18,657 nucleotides of DNA from DASZZZ01 sp036260375 (GTDB taxonomy: Bacteria > Actinomycetota > CADDZG01 > WHSQ01). Below, piece after piece: positions 8,570 through 14,573 of the stretch (position 1 is its first letter; each line of letters opens with the position of its first letter). The notes below the pieces were generated by a model. That model was not told where the DNA came from, searched no databases, and was given only the letters and a program-made list of their open reading frames with translations. The position numbers and the translations under genes were made by a program. Location: positions 1-18,657 of the forward strand of contig DASZZZ010000067.1 of the NCBI GenBank assembly GCA_036260375.1, given 5' to 3'.

Positions 8570-9777
8570 CGGCCCCCGCAGCGGCCGCGTGGCGCCCGTC
8601 GCGCGCCGGCTGGGCCGCGCGCGTCGCGGTGCTCGTCGCGGTCGTGGGCGGCGTGCTCGTCGCGACCGCGGTCGTGCCGCAGTACTGGGCGGACCGCATC
8701 GCGCTCGCCGCGGTCTACGCCATCATCGGCCTGTCGCTCAACGTCGTCCTCGGCTACGCCGGCCAGGTTTCGCTCGGCCACCACGCGTTCGTGGGCATGT
8801 CGGCGTTCGTGTCCGCCGCGGTCGTCACCAACGGCGGCCAGTCGTTCTTCGCGGGACTGCTCGTGGCGGTGGTCGTGGGGGCCGCGTCTGCCGCGCTGCT
8901 CGGGCTCGTCGCGCTCCGCATACACGGGCTCTACCTCGCGCTCATCACGCTCACGTACGGCTTCGTGGCGGTGAACTCGATCTTCGAGCTCCCCGCGCTC
9001 ACGCGCGCCGGCGCGGGGATGCCGGCGCCGCGGCCCGACGGGTTCACGAGCGACCGCGCCTACGCGTACCTCTGTCTGGCGTTCCTCGCGCTGTGCCTGT
9101 TCATCGACTGGCGCGTCGTCCGCTCCAAGGTCGGGCGCGCCATCCTGGCGGTCAAGGAATCGGAGGTCGTCGCGTCGTCCTACGCGGTCGACGTCACGGC
9201 GTACAAGGTGATCGCGTTCGTTCTCTCGGGCGCGCTGGCGGGTCTCGCGGGAAGCCTGTTCGCGCACCGCCGCACGATCGTGGTCGCCAACGACTTCAAC
9301 TTCCGCGACGCGCTGCTGTGGGTGCTCATGGTCGTCGTCGGGGGGCTCGGCAACCGCACCGGCGTCGTCATCGGATCTGCGTTCTTCGCGCTGTTCGGCT
9401 TCCTCGTCCCGCTCGTCGCGCCGCTCGAGCGCTTCGTCCTCGATGTGCTGCATCGGGAGCCCGACGAGCTCGTGCTCGTCCTCGGCCCCCTCCTCGCGCT
9501 GCTCACGATCATCCGGTTCCCGGGCGGCATCGCGCAGCAGATCGCGCCGGTCACGCGCTGGTTGCGCGGCGAGCGCTTCACGCTGCATCCGGACGGGCGC
9601 AAGCCGCGGCGCCGCCCGTCGCTGCCCGCGCGCCTGCGCCGCGGGACCGGTCACCCGGCGCAGGACGAGTCCGCGCCGGACGCGGCGGTCGACGACGCTC
9701 CAGCGCCGGAACGCCCCGCTCCGGACGACGCGACCCCCGCGGCGCGCGCCGCCACCGCGCGGGGAACGGAGGACTGA
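8566..9777 (+). CDS. livM: Branched-chain amino acid-type ABC transporter permease, LivM family
   Basis: A 403-residue partner permease. The family core is IIGLSLNVVLGYAGQVSLGH (about 55-75), then ALRIHGLYLALITLTYGF, and the EAA-like coupling loop RAILAVKESEVVASSYAVDV. About eight to ten membrane segments are visible. The GTG at 8566 is chosen because it overlaps the livH stop as GTGA and has GGGAGG just upstream; the open frame runs further left only inside livH. After the last helix, about 75 residues form an Arg/Pro-rich then Ala/Asp/Pro-rich cytoplasmic tail (from LRGERF to the end), which most LivM proteins lack. The stop overlaps the livG ATG by one base (TGATG). Confidence 0.9.
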   Translation: MTAPAAAAWRPSRAGWAARVAVLVAVVGGVLVATAVVPQYWADRIALAAVYAIIGLSLNVVLGYAGQVSLGHHAFVGMSAFVSAAVVTNGGQSFFAGLLVAVVVGAASAALLGLVALRIHGLYLALITLTYGFVAVNSIFELPALTRAGAGMPAPRPDGFTSDRAYAYLCLAFLALCLFIDWRVVRSKVGRAILAVKESEVVASSYAVDVTAYKVIAFVLSGALAGLAGSLFAHRRTIVVANDFNFRDALLWVLMVVVGGLGNRTGVVIGSAFFALFGFLVPLVAPLERFVLDVLHREPDELVLVLGPLLALLTIIRFPGGIAQQIAPVTRWLRGERFTLHPDGRKPRRRPSLPARLRRGTGHPAQDESAPDAAVDDAPAPERPAPDDATPAARAATARGTED

Positions 9778-10622
9778 TGGCGCCGATCCTCGAAGTCCGC
9801 GGCATGGGCATCCGTTTCGGCGGTCTCGTCGCGCTCGACGGCGTCGACCTCGACGTCCCGGAGTGGGAGATCGTCGGGCTCATCGGTCCCAACGGCGCCG
9901 GGAAGACGACGTTGTTCGACTGCATCATGGGGGTCTACCGCCCGGACGCGGGCACGGTCGCCTATCGCGGCGGCGACGTGTCGCTCCTGCCCACCCACCG
10001 CCGCGTGCGCCTCGGCATCGGGCGCACGTTCCAGAACATCGGGCTCGTCAAGGAGCTCACCGTCGTCGAGAACGTCATGCTGGCGCAGCACGCGCGGGCG
10101 GGATACGGCGCGCTCGGAGCGATGCTCGGCTCGCCCCCGAGCTTCGCCGAAGAGCGCCGCCTCCGCGCGACCGCGCTCGAGGTGCTCGACTTCGTGGGTC
10201 TCGGCGACGTCGCCGGCGCGCGCCCGGCCGGGCTGCCCTACGGCACGCTCAAGCTCGTCGAGATCGCCACGGTGCTCGCCACCGATCCGCAGCTGATCCT
10301 GCTCGACGAGCCGACGTCGGGCATGGGGCCGGAGGAGGCGCACGCGCTCGGCGAGCGTCTCCTCGAGCTGCGCAAGACGCTGAACGTCACGATCCTGATG
10401 ATCGAGCACCACGTGCCGCTCGTCGTGAGCGTGTGCGACTACGTCTACGTCCTCAACTTCGGGAGGATCCTCACCAAGGGCCGCCCGTCGGAGGTGCAGC
10501 GCCATCCCGACGTGCTCACGGCGTACCTCGGCGGCTCGGTCGACGGCGACGGGTCCGGCGGTCCCGGCGCCGGCCCGGACGACGACACGGTCGTCGAGGA
10601 GGAGCGCGATGGCGCTGCTTGA
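9777..10622 (+). CDS. livG: Branched-chain amino acid-type ABC transporter ATPase, LivG family
   Basis: A 281-residue ATPase energising the importer on the cytoplasmic face. Motifs: Walker A GPNGAGKTT (37-45), Q-loop RTFQNIGL with Gln86, signature region LPYGTLKLVEIA (from 153), Walker B LILLDEPTSGM (173-183) and the switch His211 in MIEHH. The signature reads LPYGT rather than LSGGQ. Divergent versions of this motif occur among LivG proteins, so it need not mean loss of activity. The last 30 residues (GGSVDGDGSGG onward) are a Gly/Asp/Glu-rich tail beyond the normal end and overlap the livF ribosome binding site and start. The ATG at 9777 overlaps the livM stop and has GGAGG 4 bases upstream. 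Confidence 0.92.
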   Translation: MAPILEVRGMGIRFGGLVALDGVDLDVPEWEIVGLIGPNGAGKTTLFDCIMGVYRPDAGTVAYRGGDVSLLPTHRRVRLGIGRTFQNIGLVKELTVVENVMLAQHARAGYGALGAMLGSPPSFAEERRLRATALEVLDFVGLGDVAGARPAGLPYGTLKLVEIATVLATDPQLILLDEPTSGMGPEEAHALGERLLELRKTLNVTILMIEHHVPLVVSVCDYVYVLNFGRILTKGRPSEVQRHPDVLTAYLGGSVDGDGSGGPGAGPDDDTVVEEERDGAA

Positions 10623-11325
10623 GGTGCGCGACCTCGACGTCGGCTACGGGGCGCTGCAGGTGCTGCACGGCATCTCGTTCGACGTCGAGGCCGGCGAGAC
10701 GGCGGTGCTGCTGGGCCTCAACGGAGCCGGCAAGACGACGACGGTCCTGACGCTCGCGGGCCTGCTGAAGCCGTGGCGCGGCTCGATCGCGTTCGACGGG
10801 CGCGACGTCACGGGCATGGACGCGCGCGACCTCGTCGCGAGCGGCGTCGTCCTCGTTCCCGAGGGCCGGCACGTGTTCCCGGAGCTGACCGTCGCACAGA
10901 ACCTCCGACTCGGCGCATGGCCGCACCGCCGCGACCGCGACGGGACGCGCGCGCTGCTCGAGCGGACGATCGAGTACTTCCCGCGCCTGCACGAACGGTG
11001 GTCGCAGCCGGCGGGGACGCTGTCGGGCGGCGAGCAACAGATGCTCGCCATCGCGCGCGGGCTCATGGCGCGGCCCAAGCTGTTGCTCGTGGACGAGGCG
11101 TCGCTCGGCCTGTCGCCGAAGCTCACGCAGACGGTGTTCGAGATCGTCGAGCGGATCAACGAGGACGGCACGACCGTGCTGCTCGTGGAACAGAACGCCG
11201 GCGCGCTCGCGATCGCGACGCGCACGCTCGTGATGGAGAAGGGCACGCTCGTGGTCGCCGCCGACCAGAGCGAGGGCCTCGACCACGCCGAGATCCGCCG
11301 CGCCTACCTGGGCGCCCCCGCCTGA
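10609..11325 (+). CDS. livF: Branched-chain amino acid-type ABC transporter ATPase, LivF family
   Basis: A 238-residue second ATPase of the importer, at the usual family length. Motifs: Walker A GLNGAGKT (36-43), VLVPEGRHVFPELTV (81-95, a LivF hallmark), signature LSGGEQQ (138-144), Walker B LLLVDEASLGLSP (158-170) and LLVEQNA, where LivF proteins carry Gln-Asn rather than a switch His. DEAS replaces the more common DEPS, which is a mild change. The ATG at 10609 follows GGAGGA by six bases and lies inside the last 14 bases of livG, so expression is coupled. It is the last gene of the transporter block and converges on the minus-strand Rossmann gene with 34 bases between. No clear terminator was seen there, only a short palindrome GCTCCGGAGC (11345-11354). 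Confidence 0.93.
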   Translation: MALLEVRDLDVGYGALQVLHGISFDVEAGETAVLLGLNGAGKTTTVLTLAGLLKPWRGSIAFDGRDVTGMDARDLVASGVVLVPEGRHVFPELTVAQNLRLGAWPHRRDRDGTRALLERTIEYFPRLHERWSQPAGTLSGGEQQMLAIARGLMARPKLLLVDEASLGLSPKLTQTVFEIVERINEDGTTVLLVEQNAGALAIATRTLVMEKGTLVVAADQSEGLDHAEIRRAYLGAPA

Positions 11326-11359
11326 CGCCGGACTTCGCGCCCTTGCTCCGGAGCGACGC

Positions 11360-11878
11360 CTACTTGCGTTGCGGCAGCTTCAGCCGCTCCCATGCCCCCT
11401 CGTCCGAGAGGTCGAGCTCGAGCCGCGGGTTGCCGGCGAGGTCGTCGGCGGCGTCGATGGCGGCTGCGACGTCGTCTGGCGCGACGCGCCGTCGGCGCGG
11501 GGCGGCGATCCGCCGCCGGCGCGTCGACACGAGGACCACGTAGTCCATCCTCGAGGCGTCGAGACCGGCGCGGGTCGCGTCGTCGAGCCCGGCGCGGCAC
11601 ACGACGGCGCGATCGACGCCGGCACGTCGTGCGCCGGCGAGCACGGGCTCCAGCGCGGCTCCGTCGCCCACCGCCACCGTGCGGACGCCGTACGACGCCC
11701 GCTCGACGAGGTCGTCGTCCGACGCGTCGCCGAACGCGACGTACGCGCCGAGTGCGCGCCACCGCGCGGCCCCGGCCCTGTCCGCCACGACGATGCGCGC
11801 CTCGTCGCCCTCGGCGACGAGGCGGCGCACCAGCTCCTCGGCGACGTCGTCGTCGAGGCCGACGAGCAGGATGCTCAC
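11360..11878 (-). CDS. Small Rossmann-fold (TrkA-N-like) nucleotide-binding protein
   Basis: A 172-residue protein starting SILLVGLDDDVAEELVRRL, a beta-strand, loop and helix as in a Rossmann fold. ARIVVADR follows, with an acidic residue at the end of the second strand, and then AFGDASDDDLVERA, which resembles the TrkA-N pattern GDATDPEVLERA. The glycine loop is degenerate (GLDDD instead of GxGxxG), so dinucleotide binding is uncertain. The C-terminal part is Arg-rich then Asp/Ala-rich (DDVAAAIDAADDLAG) and ends in a family-unknown tail. The GTG at 11878 overlaps the stop of the lipid-kinase gene by 4 bases (GTGA), so the two proteins are translationally coupled. A longer frame to 12184 lies entirely inside the kinase gene and is not used. 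No ion-channel partner is nearby, so a regulatory or sensor role is only a guess. Confidence 0.72.
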   Translation of the reverse strand: MSILLVGLDDDVAEELVRRLVAEGDEARIVVADRAGAARWRALGAYVAFGDASDDDLVERASYGVRTVAVGDGAALEPVLAGARRAGVDRAVVCRAGLDDATRAGLDASRMDYVVLVSTRRRRIAAPRRRRVAPDDVAAAIDAADDLAGNPRLELDLSDEGAWERLKLPQRK

Positions 11879-12786
11879 GCTCGCACCCGCAGCGCGTTGG
11901 CCGCGACCGAGAAGCGGGCGGAGCGCGCCGCCCCCACGGGCTCGCCGTCGACGTGCCTGCTGAACTCCCGCTCGCCTTCGATGGCGAACTCCGTGAGATC
12001 GCTGGCGTAGAAGACGTCGTCGTGGCGCGCCACGTTTCCCGTCATGACCCTCCACGCGTACGACGGCAGGGCCTCGACGCGCATCGTTCGCAACGCGAAC
12101 ACGTCGATCCCTCCGTCGAGCCGGACCTCGGGCGCGATCCACACCGGACGCCCCGCGAGGTACGCGTACGGCCCCGCGTTGCACGCGATCGCCATCGCCA
12201 CCGGCACCTCTCCGAACGGCCCGGACAGCGTCATGAAGGGCCGACGGTGGCGGTAGGAGCCGGCGAGGACGCGCACCGCGCTCCAGTAGAAGAAGAGCTC
12301 GCCGAAGCGCCGCTTCGTCGGCACGTAGCGCTCGACGCGCTCTGCTGCCTCCGCGTCGAAGCCGCAGCCGGCGGAGAACGTGAAGTAGCGATCGTCCATG
12401 AGACCCAGAGGGACGTCGCGCGGGTGTCTCTCGAGCGCCGCGACGAGATGGTCGACGGCGCGAAACGGGTCGAGGGGCACGCCGAGAGCGCGCGCGAACA
12501 CGTTCATCGTGCCGCCGGGGACGACGCCGAGCGCGGTCGCGGTGCCGGCGACGCCGTTCACGACCTCGTTGACGTGCCCGTCGCCTCCATATGCGATGAC
12601 GAGCCTCGCCCCGGCGGCGGCGGCCTCGGCGGCGAGGGAGATCCCCGTGCCGCGCGCCGTCGTCGAGTACGCGTCGACGCGAAAGCGTGCGCGCAACGCG
12701 TCGACGACCTCGCGCCGCGCGCGTTCGGGGACGCGGCCCGCGTTAGGGTTCACGATCAACACGGCCGGGGGGCGGCGCGACTGCAT
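11875..12786 (-). CDS. Diacylglycerol kinase / sphingosine kinase family lipid kinase
   Basis: A 303-residue cytoplasmic or membrane-associated lipid kinase of the DagK/LCB5 family, which transfers the ATP gamma-phosphate to diacylglycerol or a related lipid. Landmarks: VLIVNPNAGR (9-18), the catalytic nucleotide motif YGGDGHVNEVVNG (66-78), VVPGGTMNVFARALG (88-102) and the second-domain SAGCGFDAEAAERVER. Near the C-terminus, DGGIDVFALR and HVDGEPVG are also family signatures. Length is normal. The ATG at 12786 is supported by a TAGCGT -10 element 7 bases upstream and by homology beginning there; the frame continues left but runs into the divergent hydrolase gene. It is coupled to the Rossmann gene downstream. 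The actual lipid substrate cannot be told; a role in phospholipid recycling or glycolipid synthesis is likely. Confidence 0.9.
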   Translation of the reverse strand: MQSRRPPAVLIVNPNAGRVPERARREVVDALRARFRVDAYSTTARGTGISLAAEAAAAGARLVIAYGGDGHVNEVVNGVAGTATALGVVPGGTMNVFARALGVPLDPFRAVDHLVAALERHPRDVPLGLMDDRYFTFSAGCGFDAEAAERVERYVPTKRRFGELFFYWSAVRVLAGSYRHRRPFMTLSGPFGEVPVAMAIACNAGPYAYLAGRPVWIAPEVRLDGGIDVFALRTMRVEALPSYAWRVMTGNVARHDDVFYASDLTEFAIEGEREFSRHVDGEPVGAARSARFSVAANALRVRA

Positions 12787-12793
12787 CCGGCCA

Positions 12794-12799
12794 ACGCTA
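12794..12799 (-). promoter_or_regulatory. -10 element (TAGCGT) of a leaderless lipid-kinase transcript
   Basis: On the minus strand, GATAGCGT ends 7 bases before the kinase ATG, with no Shine-Dalgarno sequence between. The position predicts transcription starting at the start codon. The element lies in the 57-base divergent gap shared with the metallo-beta-lactamase-fold gene. Confidence 0.55.
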
Positions 12800-12843
12800 T
12801 CCCGCACGCGCGCCTCGGAGGTGACAAGGTCGACCCCCTCGTC

Positions 12844-13743
12844 GTGGACACCAAGATGCACGGCCGCGACCGCCTCACCGCGGCGTTCGTGGTACGGGGC
12901 GAACGCGCCTGCGCGCTCGTCGAGACGGGGCCGAAGACGAGCGTCGGAGCCGTCGTCGCCGCGCTCGACGCGGCCGGCGTCGACGAGCCCGACTGGATCG
13001 TCGTCACGCACGTCCACCTCGATCACGCGGGGGCCGCGGGCACGCTCGCCCGGCGCTGGCCGCGCGCGCGCGTCGCGGTGCACTCGGTCGGGGCGCCACA
13101 CCTCGTCGACCCCACGAAGCTGTGGAACAGCGCGCGCAGGATCTACGGCGACGACATGGAGCGGCTGTGGGGCGGCATCGACCCGATCGACGCGCAGCGC
13201 GTGCGCGCGCTGGACGACGGCGACGTCGTCGACCTCGGCGGCCGGTCGTTGCGCGCCGTCGAGACGCCGGGCCACGCGTACCATCACCACGCGTTCCTGG
13301 ACGACGCGACCGGAGCCCTGTTCACCGGCGACGCGCTCGGCGTGCGGCTGCCCGACGCGGGTGTGATCCGCCCTGCGTCGCCACCCCCCGAGTTCCACCT
13401 CGAGCGCGCCCTGGAGAGCATCGAGCGCATACGCGCGCTCGCGCCGAGCACGCTGTGGTTCACGCACTTCGGCGCGCACGACGCGGGGGCCGGCGCGGGG
13501 GGCGTCGACGAGACGTGCGAGCGCGCGTCGGCCGCCTTGCGGACGTGGGCGCGGTGGGTGCGCGACGCGCGCAGTGACGGACGGTCCGTCGACGACGTCG
13601 TCGCCGACGTGGCGCGGCACGCGCGCGGCGCGATGGAGGCGTCGCTCGACGACGCGACGATCGAGCGGCTCGAGGACACGACGTCCTACCGCATGAACGT
13701 CGGTGGCTTCGTGCGCTACTTCGACAAGCACACGGACGCGTAG
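12844..13743 (+). CDS. Metallo-beta-lactamase-fold hydrolase
   Basis: A 299-residue MBL-fold metal-dependent hydrolase, probably with a two-zinc centre. Metal ligands visible: THVHLDH (His56, His58, Asp60, His61), GH at 143-144 (His144), TGD (Asp163) and FTHFG (His208). The core opens with ALVETGP, where the family has its first strand pair. The last 70 residues are an alpha-helical domain with an ending YRMNVGGFVRYF. The substrate could be a thioester, lactone or glutathione adduct and is not determined. The start is uncertain: GTG 12844 gives the usual short lead (VDTKMHGRDR), and ATG 12856 is an alternative. A good GGAGGTGA at 12817-12824 is too far from either. The much longer frame to 11392 is antisense to the kinase and Rossmann genes and is discarded. 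The 3' end converges on the TPR gene, 15 bases away. Confidence 0.85.
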   Translation: MDTKMHGRDRLTAAFVVRGERACALVETGPKTSVGAVVAALDAAGVDEPDWIVVTHVHLDHAGAAGTLARRWPRARVAVHSVGAPHLVDPTKLWNSARRIYGDDMERLWGGIDPIDAQRVRALDDGDVVDLGGRSLRAVETPGHAYHHHAFLDDATGALFTGDALGVRLPDAGVIRPASPPPEFHLERALESIERIRALAPSTLWFTHFGAHDAGAGAGGVDETCERASAALRTWARWVRDARSDGRSVDDVVADVARHARGAMEASLDDATIERLEDTTSYRMNVGGFVRYFDKHTDA

Positions 13744-13758
13744 GCGCGCACTCGCCGG

Positions 13759-14511
13759 CTAGCGCGCGCGGGGGCCCAGGCGGGCGGCTCTCTCGGCGGC
13801 GTCGGTCAGCTCGTCGTCGACGCCGGCGACCGCCTCGAACAGCTCGCGCGCCTGCGTGAAGCGCCCGCGGCGCTCGAGGAGGTCCCCGAGCACGTACCAC
13901 GCCCGTACGTGGTGCTCCTCGGCGACCTCGGGGTCGAGGTCGAGCGCCTCGAGCCGCGCGACGGCGTCGTCGTGGCGGCCGAGGTCGACGAGCGCGCCGG
14001 CGGCGACGATGGCGCCCTCGTAGGCGATCCCGGGCGCCACCGCGCGGCCCTGCAGCTCGTCGCACAGCTCGAGGGCGCGCTCCGGGCGGCCCAGCGCGCG
14101 ATAGCAGTCGGCGAGCACCGGGTTCTGCTCGACGGTTCCCGACAGACGCCGGAACGCGGCGAGCTCGCGCGCCGCGTCGCGCCATCGGCCGGCCCGATAC
14201 AGCGCCAGGCCGAGCAGCTCGCGCACCGTCGCCGCCCGCAGCGCGAGATGCTTGCCCTGGTCGGCGAGCCGGATCGCGTCGCGGTAGTCGCCGGCCGCGA
14301 ACGCCGCCGCGGCGTCGGCCATGACCTGTACGAGCACGTCGCCCTTGCCGGGGCGCGCCGTGGCTCGCAGCTCGCGCACGACACCGTCGGAAAGATGGAC
14401 GGGTTCGCGCGAACCACGGGCGGGCGCCGGGCGCGAGGAGTAACCTGCTGGTTCATGTCGACCGCCGCGTCGCGGGGCTCCACCCTCGTTCTTCCCGTTC
14501 CGTCGGGCCAT
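13759..14511 (-). CDS. TPR-repeat protein
   Basis: A 250-residue, probably cytoplasmic helical-repeat protein. After a basic, Gly/Arg-rich disordered start (1-45), a run of tetratricopeptide-like units follows, for example AAAAFAAGDYRDAIRLADQG, ALYRAGRWRDAARELAAF, CYRALGRPERALELCDEL, ALVDLGRHDDAVARLEAL and LLERRGRFTQARELFEAV, each with the G-x-x-x-x-A core spacing of TPRs. It presumably mediates protein contacts; no enzymatic motif is seen. The ATG at 14511 is supported by TAGGGT 7 bases upstream (leaderless type). It is divergent from the G8-domain operon and convergent with the hydrolase gene. Similar small TPR proteins are scattered through actinobacterial genomes without a defined role, so no partner is claimed. 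Confidence 0.8.
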   Translation of the reverse strand: MARRNGKNEGGAPRRGGRHEPAGYSSRPAPARGSREPVHLSDGVVRELRATARPGKGDVLVQVMADAAAAFAAGDYRDAIRLADQGKHLALRAATVRELLGLALYRAGRWRDAARELAAFRRLSGTVEQNPVLADCYRALGRPERALELCDELQGRAVAPGIAYEGAIVAAGALVDLGRHDDAVARLEALDLDPEVAEEHHVRAWYVLGDLLERRGRFTQARELFEAVAGVDDELTDAAERAARLGPRAR

Positions 14512-14518
14512 GGCACCG

Positions 14519-14524
14519 ACCCTA
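14519..14524 (-). promoter_or_regulatory. -10 element (TAGGGT) of a leaderless TPR-gene transcript
   Basis: On the minus strand, GATAGGGT ends 7 bases before the TPR-gene ATG, the same layout as for the lipid kinase and nearly that of livH. It lies in the 62-base divergent gap with the G8-domain gene. Confidence 0.5.
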
Positions 14525-14573
14525 TCGGCCGCGCGCCGGCGCGTCGCGCCCGCGGGCGAGGGGTCGCTACGCC

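Noticed and set aside
8278..9654. 458-residue minus-strand frame opposite livM
   Set aside because: Shadow of a strongly conserved permease; composition is highly charged (Arg/Glu/Asp) with no motif.
10230..10270. LivG signature LPYGT suspected as an inactivating change
   Set aside because: Divergent signatures are found in this ATPase group, and Walker A, Q-loop, Walker B and switch His are all intact.
11392..12843. Upstream part of the long plus-strand frame that ends in the MBL hydrolase
   Set aside because: Antisense to the lipid kinase and Rossmann genes; low-complexity Arg-rich translation. Only the part from about 12844 is real.
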